A model generated the notes under the pieces. That model saw only the letters and a program-made list of their open reading frames with translations. It was not told where the DNA came from and did no database searches. DNA of 64,000 nt from Chelatococcus asaccharovorans (GTDB lineage Bacteria > Pseudomonadota > Alphaproteobacteria > Rhizobiales > Beijerinckiaceae): positions 260,501 through 324,500 of the forward strand of contig NZ_QJJK01000001.1 in the NCBI RefSeq assembly GCF_003201475.1, read 5' to 3'. Numbering within the stretch: position 1 is the stretch's first letter; every line of letters starts with the position of its first letter. Both the position numbers and the translations under genes were made by a program. Shown one piece after another: positions 18,698 to 27,481 of the stretch.

Positions 18698-19816
18698 ATG
18701 AAGATCGTTGCTGTAGAGCCCTTCATCCTCCATCTGCCGCTGACCGCGAGCTCCATCTCGGACTCCACCCATAACATCACGCATTGGGGCGTCGTCGGCG
18801 CGAAAATTACCACGGACACCGGACTCGAGGGGTTCGGCTTCACCGGTACCCACGCGCATCTGCCCTCCGACCGGCTGATCACCGCCTGTATCCGTGACTG
18901 CTATGCGCCCTTGCTGATCGGCGAGGATGCAACGGAGAACGCGCGGCTGTGGACCAAGCTTGCGCGCCATCCCGCCTTGCAGTGGGTCGGACGCGCCGGC
19001 ATCACGCATCTCGCGCTCGCGGCCATCGATATCGCGCTATGGGATCTCAGGGCGAAGCAGGCTCAACTGCCGCTGTGGCGCTATCTCGGCGGCTCCCATA
19101 ACGCCGGCGTCGAGGCCTACAACACCGATATCGGCTGGTTGTCGTTCTCGCTCGATCGGATGCTCGAATCCACAAAACGCGCCATTGAGGTGGATGGGTT
19201 CCGCCGCATCAAGATCAAGGTGGGCCACGACAACCCGATGACCGACATTGCGCGGCTGACAGCCGTGCGCCGCGCCGTCGGGCCGGAGATCCGCATCGCC
19301 ATCGACGGCAACGGCAAGTGGGACCTGCCGACGTGTCTCAGATTCTGCCATGCCGCCAAGGATCTCGACATCTTCTGGTTCGAGGAGCCGATGTGGTACG
19401 ACGACGTCAGCTCGCACGCGTCCCTCGCCCGCGCCACGAACATCCCGGTCGCGCTCGGCGAACAGCTCTACACGCTCGATGCCTTCCGGGCCTTTATCGA
19501 GGCCGGGGCCGTGCATTATGTGCAGCCGGATGTCACGCGGCTCGGCGGCATTACCGAATACATTCAGGTCGCCGATCTCGCCCATGCGTATCGTCTGCCG
19601 ATCGCACCGCATGCCGGGGATATGAGCCAGGTGCATGTGCATCTGTCGTTCTGGCATCCCGCGGCCAGCATCCTGGAGTATATCCCCTGGATCAAGGATC
19701 ACTTCGCGGAGCCGATCGCGGTCAAGGATGGATTCTACGTCAGGCCGGAGCATCCGGGCGCCGGCACGACGCCCTTGGCCAAGAGCCTTGCGGGGTTCAG
19801 CCAGCCCATCGCGTAG
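18698..19816 (+). CDS. Mandelate racemase/muconate lactonizing enzyme family protein
   Basis: A 372-aa enolase-superfamily enzyme. Catalytic and metal residues are seen as [27 protein letters not shown] and IAPHAGD (general base His). It is preceded by the ATPase gene at a distance of 65 nt and ends the plus-strand arm of the cluster. It differs clearly from the two other enolase-superfamily proteins in this window, so each probably acts on a different stereoisomer or step. Confidence 0.92.
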   Translation: MKIVAVEPFILHLPLTASSISDSTHNITHWGVVGAKITTDTGLEGFGFTGTHAHLPSDRLITACIRDCYAPLLIGEDATENARLWTKLARHPALQWVGRAGITHLALAAIDIALWDLRAKQAQLPLWRYLGGSHNAGVEAYNTDIGWLSFSLDRMLESTKRAIEVDGFRRIKIKVGHDNPMTDIARLTAVRRAVGPEIRIAIDGNGKWDLPTCLRFCHAAKDLDIFWFEEPMWYDDVSSHASLARATNIPVALGEQLYTLDAFRAFIEAGAVHYVQPDVTRLGGITEYIQVADLAHAYRLPIAPHAGDMSQVHVHLSFWHPAASILEYIPWIKDHFAEPIAVKDGFYVRPEHPGAGTTPLAKSLAGFSQPIA

Positions 19817-19891
19817 GCCAATCCCTGCGTTGCGGACCTGCGCCGCTCGACAATTGACGCGCATCGCCACCGGCTTGCGGCGACATTGGCT

Positions 19892-20665
19892 TCATTGCAG
19901 AACGAAAAAATCCTCGACACGGTGCTTCGCCCCGAGAAGCACCGGAAGAAAGGTCTTCTCCATGTCCTCGACGGAGAAGCGGTCCCTCTGCGTTGAGACA
20001 TTGATCGCCGCGACGATGGCGCCCGATCGATCATGGATGGGCACGGCGATCGATCGCAGACCGAGCTCCAGTTCCTCGTCGACGATGGCGTAGCCACGCG
20101 CCGCCACCTTGCCGATGAGCCCTGCAAGCTGGCCTCGATCCGTGATCGTATTCGGCGTCCGCTTTGCAAGCCTTGCGCGCGCGAGAAAAGCCTCAAGCTG
20201 TTGGGGCGGGAGCCCGGATAGCAGAACGCGGCCCATCGACGTGCAGTAAGCCGGCAGTCGGGCTCCGATATGAAGGTCGGTCATCACGATATACGGGCCA
20301 GGCACACGGGCGACATAAACGACATCGTCCCCCGAGAGGGCCGACGCCGAACAGGACTCGCCGAGTTCCTCGGTGACCCATCGCAAGATGGGCTCCGCGT
20401 AGGACCACAGACCCGTCCCGCCCAGCCAGGTCCGGGTCACGGACAACAATTTGGGCGAAAGCGAGAAAAGCCGCCCCGACTGGGTCGCGTAACCGGCCTC
20501 CACCAAAGTGAGCAGGAAGCGGCGCGCGCCGGCGCGCGTCAGACCCGCCTTCGCAGCCATCTCGGCCAGCGTCATGCCGGAGGGATGGGCGGCCAGGATC
20601 TCAAGCACAACCAAGCCTCGTCCGAGTGAGCCCACGAAGTCACGAGAGGGCTTCTCTCCGGTCAT
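19892..20665 (-). CDS. IclR family transcriptional regulator
   Basis: A 257-aa regulator with an N-terminal winged helix (TLAEMAAKAGLTRAGARRFLLTL, residues about 27-49) and a C-terminal GAF-like effector domain containing LPAYCTSMGRVLLS. The ATG at 20665 gives MTGEKPSRDFVGSLGRGL, a usual IclR N-terminus. It is divergent from the CoA-transferase genes. A perfect 15-bp palindrome at 20745-20759 in the shared gap is the likely operator. IclR members of this type often control beta-ketoadipate-type aromatic pathways. Confidence 0.92.
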   Translation of the reverse strand: MTGEKPSRDFVGSLGRGLVVLEILAAHPSGMTLAEMAAKAGLTRAGARRFLLTLVEAGYATQSGRLFSLSPKLLSVTRTWLGGTGLWSYAEPILRWVTEELGESCSASALSGDDVVYVARVPGPYIVMTDLHIGARLPAYCTSMGRVLLSGLPPQQLEAFLARARLAKRTPNTITDRGQLAGLIGKVAARGYAIVDEELELGLRSIAVPIHDRSGAIVAAINVSTQRDRFSVEDMEKTFLPVLLGAKHRVEDFFVLQ

Positions 20666-20744
20666 TTCATCAGTCCCCCGGCATCGCTGGCACAACGTTG
20701 ACTCGCCATCAAACTCCCCATAATGTATCACATAGAAAACATAT

Positions 20745-20759
20745 GTTCGCAATGCGAAC
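20745..20759. promoter_or_regulatory. Perfect palindrome GTTCGCA-A-TGCGAAC, candidate IclR operator
   Basis: Two 7-nt arms separated by one base lie 22 nt upstream of the CoA-transferase start and 80 nt from the divergent IclR start. IclR-family operators of this general form (GTTCG...CGAAC) are known, so this is a strong candidate, though not tested. Confidence 0.55.
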
Positions 20760-20780
20760 TTTATTGGAGAGGGATCGCCC

Positions 20781-21638
20781 ATGGCGAAGTTCCTGCCACT
20801 GGCGCAAGCGGTTGCCGAAAACCTCAATGATGGCGATATCGCCGCTTTCGAGGGCTTCACCCATCTCATCCCGACCGCGGCGGCGCATGAGGCTATTCGG
20901 CAGAACTTTAGGGACCTGACCCTTATCCGCATGACCCCCGACCTGGTCTACGACCAGATGATCGGCATGGGCATGGCCAAGAAGGTGATCTTTTCCTATG
21001 CGGGCAACCCCGGGGTCGGGCTGCTCAGACGCATGCGGGATGCGATCGAGAATGGCTTTCCACATCCGATTGCGATTGAGGAGCACAGCCACGCCGCAAT
21101 GGCCAATGCCTATGAGGCGGGCGCGGCCGGCCTGCCCTGTGCGATCTTCCGCGGCTATCGCGGTGCCGGCCTCGCCGAGGTCAATCCCAATATCAGGCAT
21201 GTCACCTGTCCCTTCACAGGCGAGGTTCTCGCCGCCGTGCCGGCGCTGCGCCCGGATGTCAGCTTCATCCACGCCCAGAAGGCGAACAAGCGGGGCGATG
21301 TCCTGGTGGAGGGCATCATCGGCATCCAGAAGGAAGCGGTTCTGGCCGCCAAGCGAGCGGTCGTCACCGTCGAGGAGGTGGTCGACGATTTCGACGACCT
21401 CCACCCCAACCTGACAGTGTTGCCGGCCTGGACCGTGACGGCGATCGCCGTGGTGCCGGGCGGCTCGCACCCGTCCTACACGCAGGGCTACTACGCGCGC
21501 GACAATGCCGCCTATCTCGAATGGGACGCGATCGCCGCCGACCGCGACCGGTTCCGTGAATGGATGCAGAAGAATGTCATCGAGGCCGGTGTCGAGGACT
21601 TCGCAGGCAGAGTTGCGAATCTGAGGAAAGCAGCATGA
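20781..21638 (+). CDS. CoA-transferase subunit A (glutaconate/3-oxoacid type)
   Basis: A 285-aa alpha subunit of a family I CoA-transferase. It starts MAKFLPLAQAVAENLNDGD, and the family-typical FEGFTHLIPTAAAHEAIRQ and DQMIGMGMAKKVIFSYAGN follow. A Shine-Dalgarno GGAGAGGG precedes the ATG. The stop overlaps the start of subunit B by 4 nt. Products of this class activate dicarboxylic or 3-oxo acids (glutaconate, 3-oxoadipate, steroid-ring acids). The IclR neighbour favours an aromatic-acid intermediate (inference). Confidence 0.92.
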   Translation: MAKFLPLAQAVAENLNDGDIAAFEGFTHLIPTAAAHEAIRQNFRDLTLIRMTPDLVYDQMIGMGMAKKVIFSYAGNPGVGLLRRMRDAIENGFPHPIAIEEHSHAAMANAYEAGAAGLPCAIFRGYRGAGLAEVNPNIRHVTCPFTGEVLAAVPALRPDVSFIHAQKANKRGDVLVEGIIGIQKEAVLAAKRAVVTVEEVVDDFDDLHPNLTVLPAWTVTAIAVVPGGSHPSYTQGYYARDNAAYLEWDAIAADRDRFREWMQKNVIEAGVEDFAGRVANLRKAA

Positions 21639-22417
21639 GCGCGTTCACCCCCAACGAGATGATGACGATTGCTGCCTCGCGCGCCTTGAAGAACGATGAC
21701 GTCTGCTTCGTCGGCATCGGCGCGCCCTCCGCGGCCTGCAATGTCGCCCGCCTTACCCATGCGCCCGACATCACCTTGATCTATGAGAGCGGCACGATCG
21801 GTACCGCGCCCGATGTGCTGCCCTTGTCCATCGGCGACGGCGAATTGTGCGAAACGGCCACGACGACGGTGTCCGTGCCGGAGATGTTCCGCTACTGGCT
21901 GCAGGGTGGCCGCATCTCCATCGGCTTCCTGGGTGCCGCGCAGATCGACAAGTTCGGCAATATCAATACGACCGTGATCGGGGATTATCATCATCCGAAG
22001 ACGCGGTTGCCAGGCGGCGGAGGCGCCCCGGAAATCGCGACCTCGTCGCAGCAAGTCTATATCACCATGGCGCAGTCACGGCGCGGCATGGTCGAGACAA
22101 TCGCCTTCTACACCTCATTCGGCCACGGCGAGGGTGGCGACCATCGCCAGCGCCTGGGCATCGACACGCAGGGGCCGACCTTGCTGATCACCGATCTCGC
22201 CATCTGGAAGCCTGACCCGGTCACCAAGGAATTCACGGTCGTGTCGCTACATCCCGGCGTGACACGTGAACAGGTCCAGGACACATGTGGCTGGCCGGTC
22301 AAATTCGCCGACGACGTCGCCGTGACGCCGCCCCCCACGGAGCTCGAACTGAGAACATTGCGCGATCTGAAGGCGCGCACGGATGCCGCGCACAAGGGCC
22401 AGGCCACCACGGCCTGA
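21635..22417 (+). CDS. CoA-transferase subunit B (glutaconate/3-oxoacid type)
   Basis: A 260-aa beta subunit. The catalytic glutamate is visible in LIYESGTIG, the ESG motif of glutaconate-type CoA-transferases, near residue 51. A glycine-rich loop VGIGAPSAACN lies near residue 26. The ATG overlaps the previous stop (ATGA). It works as a heteromer with the product of 20781-21638. Confidence 0.92.
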   Translation: MSAFTPNEMMTIAASRALKNDDVCFVGIGAPSAACNVARLTHAPDITLIYESGTIGTAPDVLPLSIGDGELCETATTTVSVPEMFRYWLQGGRISIGFLGAAQIDKFGNINTTVIGDYHHPKTRLPGGGGAPEIATSSQQVYITMAQSRRGMVETIAFYTSFGHGEGGDHRQRLGIDTQGPTLLITDLAIWKPDPVTKEFTVVSLHPGVTREQVQDTCGWPVKFADDVAVTPPPTELELRTLRDLKARTDAAHKGQATTA

Positions 22418-22660
22418 GCACTTGCGCGACCGTCACGACGGTTTCCGCGCGAGATTGCGTGAACGAGGGCGATCGAATATTGCCGGGCTGCCGGGCAATT
22501 GACCTGCCACGGCGACTGATCCCATGCCCGTTTCCGGCTCCATGGAGGCGGACCGTCGCGGTTCGACAGGAATGCATGTTCCGGCCGATGCCGGGCTTGC
22601 TTGATAAGGGGGCAGCCGGCATCCAATTCTTCTTAAAAATTCCCCACGGGCGACTTATGT

Positions 22661-23125
22661 TTACCTTCTTAAATTAACAAGCATGGCTTTCATATTGGTC
22701 AGCAAGCTTCTCTGATCATCAATTTCTATGTTGAAGACTGTCTTGTCACAAATCTCTTGCCACTTGTCCAGAAGCCGCTGTGACATGTCCCGTCCCTTAT
22801 CGGTCAAGAGGAGCTTCTTGATCCTGCGGTCATTCACATCCTGCTGCCGGAGCACGAGGCCGGACTTCTCCAGCTCATCGATCAGGCGCACAGCACTTGG
22901 GCCTTCAATCTCGAGATAGGCAGCGACCGATGTCTGCGTCAGCTCCCCTTCCCTGGACAGGGCGAGCAAAGCGCGTGCGCGCGCCAGAGTAACCCCCTGA
23001 TGACGCAGTTCCTCCTTGAAGGAGTTGATGAGTCTCTGTCTGACCTTCAAGAGCTCTGAAAGAACTTCATTCCCAAGGACAGCATCCTGTCTCGGTGAAG
23101 CCTCTTCTTTCCGGACGCTCACCAT
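22661..23125 (-). CDS. MarR family transcriptional regulator
   Basis: A 154-aa winged-helix dimer. The helix-turn-helix is near residues 55-80 (LTQTSVAAYLEIEGPSAVRLI) and is followed by the beta wing DVNDRRIKKLLLTDKG, the hallmark of MarR proteins. It faces away from the porin gene and stands between the CoA-transferase operon and the porin. The target is unknown; it may respond to an aromatic acid. Confidence 0.9.
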   Translation of the reverse strand: MVSVRKEEASPRQDAVLGNEVLSELLKVRQRLINSFKEELRHQGVTLARARALLALSREGELTQTSVAAYLEIEGPSAVRLIDELEKSGLVLRQQDVNDRRIKKLLLTDKGRDMSQRLLDKWQEICDKTVFNIEIDDQRSLLTNMKAMLVNLRR

Positions 23126-23624
23126 ACGATCCTCTGCCAGCCCAGCCCATCACCTGGATAGAAGCGATCACCCGAAGCGAATCCCACGGCTGAGAATTCG
23201 CGCGATCGGGCAATCTGATGCGCTGGATGGTTTAATCGTGCACAAGCGCCGACTGTAAGTGCGCTAGCGCACACCGGACAGCGGACCAGGCTAAAAAAAT
23301 GCGAAACCGCCAAGTAAAAAAGAAGGCGGCGCAAGCGCCGCCTATTGAGTTGGGTCAATATTTGGAGGTCATTCCAAATATCACGTGCCAATTCGTCGGA
23401 TTCACCTCCTTAAGTCAAGCCCATAACGATGTTCGCTCTATCGATAAGATACATCATTGATTATGCTAAGTAATTGTGCCCAAGCAATCACACCTGCATT
23501 TCTAATGCCTTTTATTGCCACTAAGCTGCCTCATTGGAATTGCTTATCGTCGCTTTCTGGTGAACCTAAGACGAACTGCATGACGCGAACGCTCTGCAGC
23601 ACATTGAGACACCGGAGATTTACG
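23126..23624. other. Long intergenic region between marR-like and porin genes
   Basis: About 500 nt that includes the MarR and porin promoters and a minus-strand intrinsic terminator at 23314-23343. The rest is relatively AT-rich and shows no convincing open frame. Confidence 0.5.
23314..23343 (-). terminator. Rho-independent terminator on the minus strand
   Basis: A perfect 8-bp stem (AGGCGGCG/CGCCGCCT, loop CAAG, 23324-23343) is followed on the minus strand by TTCTTTTTTAC. No minus-strand protein gene lies upstream of it before the porin gene, so it may end an unannotated small RNA or act on read-through. Confidence 0.6.
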
Positions 23625-24911
23625 ATGAAGCTGATCAAGAGCCTTTTGCTCGGCAGCGCTGCCGGCTTTGCCGCCGTTGCCGGAGCACAAGCCGCCGATC
23701 TTCCCATGACCAAGGCCGCGCCGGTCGACTATGTGCGCGTGTGCTCCGTGCATGGCGCCGGGTTCTTCTATATTCCCGGCAGCGACACCTGCATCAAGCT
23801 GGCCGGCCGCGTCCGCGCCGAATTCATGTACCAGCAGCCGCTCAACAACGGGGCTGGCGAAGGCCGCTATCGTGACGCCACCGGCTTCCGTGGTCGCGGC
23901 CAGCTCGATGTCGACGCCCGCACGTCTTCCGAATGGGGCGTGGTCCGCGCGTATTTCCGCTTTCAATTGACGCGTGATTCGGGCGCATTCCGTGCGAGCT
24001 ACGACGGCCCGCAGGGCAGCACCACGAATTCCAACCTCGACAAGGCCTTCATCCAGTTCGCCGGCATCACGGCCGGTGTGGCCCAGTCCTTCTTCGACTT
24101 CTACGCCTCGGCCGCGAACTTCGCCTCGGCGCCGGGCACGTCGATGGGCTCGGACAACGGCAACACCCAGCTGCTCGCCTATACCGCAACCTTTGGGCAG
24201 GGCTTCTCGGCGACGATCGCCATCGAAGACCGCAACCAGCGCAACGTCGGCGGCAACTATTACGACGTCGCCGGCGAACGCATGCCCGACGTCGTAGCCG
24301 CACTCCGCGTCGATCAGGGGTGGGGTTCGGCCCAGTTGTCGGGTGCGCTACGCCAGCTCAACTCCGGTGCACTCTATGGCTATAACAATTCGAGCCGCGT
24401 CGACACCGAATGGGGCTATGCCATCCAGGCCGGCGTGAAGATCAACCTGCCCGCGCTTGCCGCGGGCGACGCCCTGTGGCTGCAGGCGGCTTACGCGGAT
24501 GGCGGTCTCAACTATCTCGGCATCACCGGGCCGACGTTGGGTACCTACACGTCCGCCTATATCCCCACCGCTGACGCAGTTCTCGTCAATGGCCAGATCG
24601 AGAAGACGAAGGGCTGGAACGTTCTCGGCAACCTCATTCACTACTGGACGCCCAGCCTGCGCTCCACGCTGTTCGGCAGCTTCTGGCAGATCGACTACGG
24701 CAGCACGGTCACCAACAACACGGTCTTCCGGGATTACAAGATCTACCAGGCCGGTTCGGCTCTGATCTGGTCGCCGGTCAAGGCCATGGATATCGGTGTC
24801 GAGGTGCTCTACGCGAAGTTCGACCCCAGCCGCCGCTGGAACGACGAGGTCTACCAGAAGGGCTCCGAAGATCAGTGGCAGGGCCGCGTCCGCTTCCAGC
24901 GCGACTTCTGA
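23625..24911 (+). CDS. Alphaproteobacterial outer-membrane porin
   Basis: A 428-aa beta-barrel porin. The signal peptide MKLIKSLLLGSAAGFAAVAG ends near residue 24 (AQA). The mature part starts ADLPMTKAAPVDYVRVCSVHGAGF and has the cysteine pair and GAGFFYIPGSDTCIKLAGRVR typical of rhizobial porins. Alternating polar/aromatic strands follow, ending in RVRFQRDF with a terminal phenylalanine for barrel assembly. The start at 23625 follows CCGGAGATT. An upstream in-frame ATG at 23457 would bury the signal peptide and was rejected. Confidence 0.95.
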   Translation: MKLIKSLLLGSAAGFAAVAGAQAADLPMTKAAPVDYVRVCSVHGAGFFYIPGSDTCIKLAGRVRAEFMYQQPLNNGAGEGRYRDATGFRGRGQLDVDARTSSEWGVVRAYFRFQLTRDSGAFRASYDGPQGSTTNSNLDKAFIQFAGITAGVAQSFFDFYASAANFASAPGTSMGSDNGNTQLLAYTATFGQGFSATIAIEDRNQRNVGGNYYDVAGERMPDVVAALRVDQGWGSAQLSGALRQLNSGALYGYNNSSRVDTEWGYAIQAGVKINLPALAAGDALWLQAAYADGGLNYLGITGPTLGTYTSAYIPTADAVLVNGQIEKTKGWNVLGNLIHYWTPSLRSTLFGSFWQIDYGSTVTNNTVFRDYKIYQAGSALIWSPVKAMDIGVEVLYAKFDPSRRWNDEVYQKGSEDQWQGRVRFQRDF

Positions 24912-24959
24912 TCTCCTGGACCCACCGGTCGACGACCGTCGGCTGGCAGGATGGTGTGA

Positions 24960-24995
24960 GGCCGGCGTCCCAAGGGGCGCCGGCCTTTCCTTTTC
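24960..24995 (+). terminator. Rho-independent terminator of the porin gene
   Basis: Stem GGCCGGCG/CGCCGGCC (24960-24967 and 24978-24985) with a 10-nt loop, followed by TTTCCTTTTC. It lies 49 nt after the porin stop. Confidence 0.75.
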
Positions 24996-25155
24996 AGGCC
25001 CCGGCGCGGGTCCCAGGATTTCGTCGCGGCCGTCGAAAGAGTTGTCGCCGCCCGGAGATAAGCTTGAACCGCTCGCAGAAGGCTCTGGATTCCCCTATAC
25101 AGGCGGGCGCACTCTCGAACGGTTGACGATTCCATGTGTTACGGGGGGTAAGACC

Positions 25156-26718
25156 ATGACGCCACGTTCCGGTGAGCAGGACAATCCTGCCAGCGCAGCC
25201 CCCGTTCTGATTGTCGGGGGCGGTCCGGCGGGCTTGTTCGCCGCCTCGGAGCTCATGCGCCATGGCGTCAGGCCGCGTATCGTCGAGAAGAGGCTCGCGC
25301 CGCACCATGAAACACGCGGCACGGTCATCCAGCCCGCCGTCCTGGAAATCCTGGATCGCGGTGGCCTGATCGACCCTTTTCTCCAGGCTGGCACGCGTAT
25401 CGAGCACATCCAGATCCTTGGGCCGGGCCTGCGCGAACTGGCGCGCGCAGATCTCGCAGGCATAGGCTGCAAATACGAGTTCCAGTGCAGCCTGCCCCAG
25501 TGGCGCACGGAGACCATCCTGCGTGAGCATCTGGCGGACCAAGGGCTCCACGTCGAGTACGGAATCGACGTCACATCGATCGATGAGGGCCCTACAGGCG
25601 TCGAGGTGACGCTCGAGACAGACGGACGCACGGAAACCCTGGATGCCGCCTATGTGCTGGGCGCCGGCGGCGGGCACAGCGTGACGCGACACATGATGGG
25701 CCAGCATCTCGTCGGCTCGACCTACGACGGACGCTATATCGTAGCGGATGTGGCGCTCAGGCTATCCACGCCGCCGGCCTATGGCCGCGTCCTTGTCGGA
25801 CCTGACGGCTTTGTTCTGGTGTCGCCGCTCCCGGACCATCGTTGGCTGATTTTTGTCAATCGCAACGACGACGATGTGCGCGACGCGCTGCCAACCGAGG
25901 CGGAGCTCAGCACCCTCCTCAATACGCGCGCCGGCGCGGACGTCGGGCTGCACGACCTGCGCTGGGTGTCCTACTTCAAGATGCACAAGCGCGCCGTGCC
26001 CAGCCTGGGCGACGGACGGCGCTTCCTGCTCGGCGACGCCGCACATATGTCGAGCCCGCTCGGCGGCGAGGGCATCAACGCGGCCTTCATGGACGCGGCC
26101 GATCTTGCGTGGAAGCTGGCGTTGGTGGCCCACGGGGCGGCCAAGCCGGCCATCCTCGACAGCTATGCCGTCGAGCGAGGGATGGCCGACCAGCACGTGC
26201 TTGACGTGTCCGATGAAGTCCACAGTTTCATCATGGGCCTCGTCATGCAATGCGGCGCCGATAGCGCGCCATCCCTGCCCCCCGGTGACCCGGCCGAGGT
26301 CCTCCTCGGCTTGCGTCGACGGTCGATGCTCGACGTCTCATACACGGGAAGTCCATTGATCGCAGCGCAATCGGCGGATGATGCCGTTGGCGGCCGCCTT
26401 CCGGCCTGGCATCGACTCGCCGGAACGAGCCACCACCTCATCATTTTCGACAACACGCCGGGCCGTCAGGCGTTCGACGCCCGCTGGCAGCACGCCGTCG
26501 CGGCCGTCGAAGGGCGGAGCCTTGGCTTGGAGCCCTCAGCGGCTGGCGTGTCCGACCGCGGCGCCGTCCTCGTCCGGCCCGACGGCTTCATCGGTTTTCG
26601 CGCCCCTGCGCTGGACGACGCTGCCGTCGACGCACTCGATATCCATCTGGCGTCGTATCTGATGCCGCTGCCGGCGGAGAAGGCCGCAGAGGCGCCAGCC
26701 GCGGTTGCACAGGTTTAA
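25156..26718 (+). CDS. Class A FAD-dependent aromatic-ring monooxygenase
   Basis: A 520-aa flavoprotein hydroxylase of the PheA/MhpA/PcpB group. The FAD motif VGGGPAGLFAASELMRHG begins near residue 20, and the second FAD motif FLLGDAAHMSSPLGGEGINA near residue 290. The intermediate DG motif is atypical here (GAGGGHSVTR instead of GADG). A C-terminal thioredoxin-like region (residues about 410-500) is usual for phenol hydroxylases. The start at 25156 was chosen because the upstream frame runs through the porin. It probably adds a hydroxyl to a phenolic compound using NAD(P)H and O2. Confidence 0.9.
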   Translation: MTPRSGEQDNPASAAPVLIVGGGPAGLFAASELMRHGVRPRIVEKRLAPHHETRGTVIQPAVLEILDRGGLIDPFLQAGTRIEHIQILGPGLRELARADLAGIGCKYEFQCSLPQWRTETILREHLADQGLHVEYGIDVTSIDEGPTGVEVTLETDGRTETLDAAYVLGAGGGHSVTRHMMGQHLVGSTYDGRYIVADVALRLSTPPAYGRVLVGPDGFVLVSPLPDHRWLIFVNRNDDDVRDALPTEAELSTLLNTRAGADVGLHDLRWVSYFKMHKRAVPSLGDGRRFLLGDAAHMSSPLGGEGINAAFMDAADLAWKLALVAHGAAKPAILDSYAVERGMADQHVLDVSDEVHSFIMGLVMQCGADSAPSLPPGDPAEVLLGLRRRSMLDVSYTGSPLIAAQSADDAVGGRLPAWHRLAGTSHHLIIFDNTPGRQAFDARWQHAVAAVEGRSLGLEPSAAGVSDRGAVLVRPDGFIGFRAPALDDAAVDALDIHLASYLMPLPAEKAAEAPAAVAQV

Positions 26719-26725
26719 GGTTGGA

Positions 26726-26747
26726 GCAGGCGCGAGATCTCGCCTGC
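26726..26747. repeat. Short hairpin after the monooxygenase gene
   Basis: A 7-bp inverted repeat (GCAGGCG/CGCCTGC) directly after the monooxygenase stop, in the convergent gap with the TetR gene. It lacks a T-run, so its role as a terminator is uncertain. Confidence 0.35.
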
Positions 26748-26857
26748 ACGTCTGCAGTGCGCCGACTTGCGCAGCTCTGCTGGCTGCCCGCTATGCGGCA
26801 AGGGCGAGACGGGCAGCGCACCGTGCCGGAACCACGGTTGACGACAAGCGTAAATTG

Positions 26858-27481
26858 TCACCGCGCCGAGTGGATGGCGCAGCCGAGCAGCCCGGCGACA
26901 AGCCGGCGCCGCTCCAGGTCGTTGCCCGCTACCCGCTGCATCGCGGTCCACACCGGAAAATCCATCAGCGCGATCACAAGCTGAAGCACGGCGTCCGGCA
27001 GCGGTTGATCCTTGACGGCTTCGCGGACAAGCGCGGCAACGCCCGCCTCCACGGCACGCAGAAAGCCGTCCAGTTCGGGGATGAGATGTCGGTCGGCATA
27101 GGCGGCGGTGAGCCGAAGCGCTCCACGTCGGTAGAAGCGGTCAACCTCGTCGACGAGGCGGTGCAGACGATCGTCCATCCCGACGATGTCCTTGAACGTT
27201 TCCGAGGCCCGTTCGGGCACCGGCGGATCCATCTCTTTCCAGACATGCGCGCCGCAGGCCGCGACCAATGATCCCAAGGTCGGAAAATGGCGATAGACCG
27301 TCGCCGCGCCGATACCGGCGCGTTTGGCAATGTCGACGAAGGACGTTGCCGCCACCCCCTTCTCGTCATGCATCAACATCGTCGCGCTCACGATGCGATC
27401 GCGCGTTTCGGCCTGGGCCTTGGCGCGGTCCTTCATCCGATAACTGCGACGCGTCGTACGATCTGGGCCGGTCTCTATCAT
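26858..27481 (-). CDS. TetR/AcrR family transcriptional regulator
   Basis: A 207-aa repressor-type protein. The N-terminal HTH (ATSFVDIAKRAGIGAATVYRHF, near residues 44-65) is followed by a helical ligand domain. Its ATG at 27481 overlaps the stop of the LysR gene by 4 nt, so the two regulators are probably one transcript; an internal ATG at 27436 is an alternative start. It converges on the flavin monooxygenase, which it may control. Confidence 0.88.
   Translation of the reverse strand: MIETGPDRTTRRSYRMKDRAKAQAETRDRIVSATMLMHDEKGVAATSFVDIAKRAGIGAATVYRHFPTLGSLVAACGAHVWKEMDPPVPERASETFKDIVGMDDRLHRLVDEVDRFYRRGALRLTAAYADRHLIPELDGFLRAVEAGVAALVREAVKDQPLPDAVLQLVIALMDFPVWTAMQRVAGNDLERRRLVAGLLGCAIHSAR

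Noticed and set aside
23119-23391. 90-aa minus-strand frame before the porin gene
   Set aside because: It reads through an intrinsic terminator hairpin and has no convincing ribosome-binding site.
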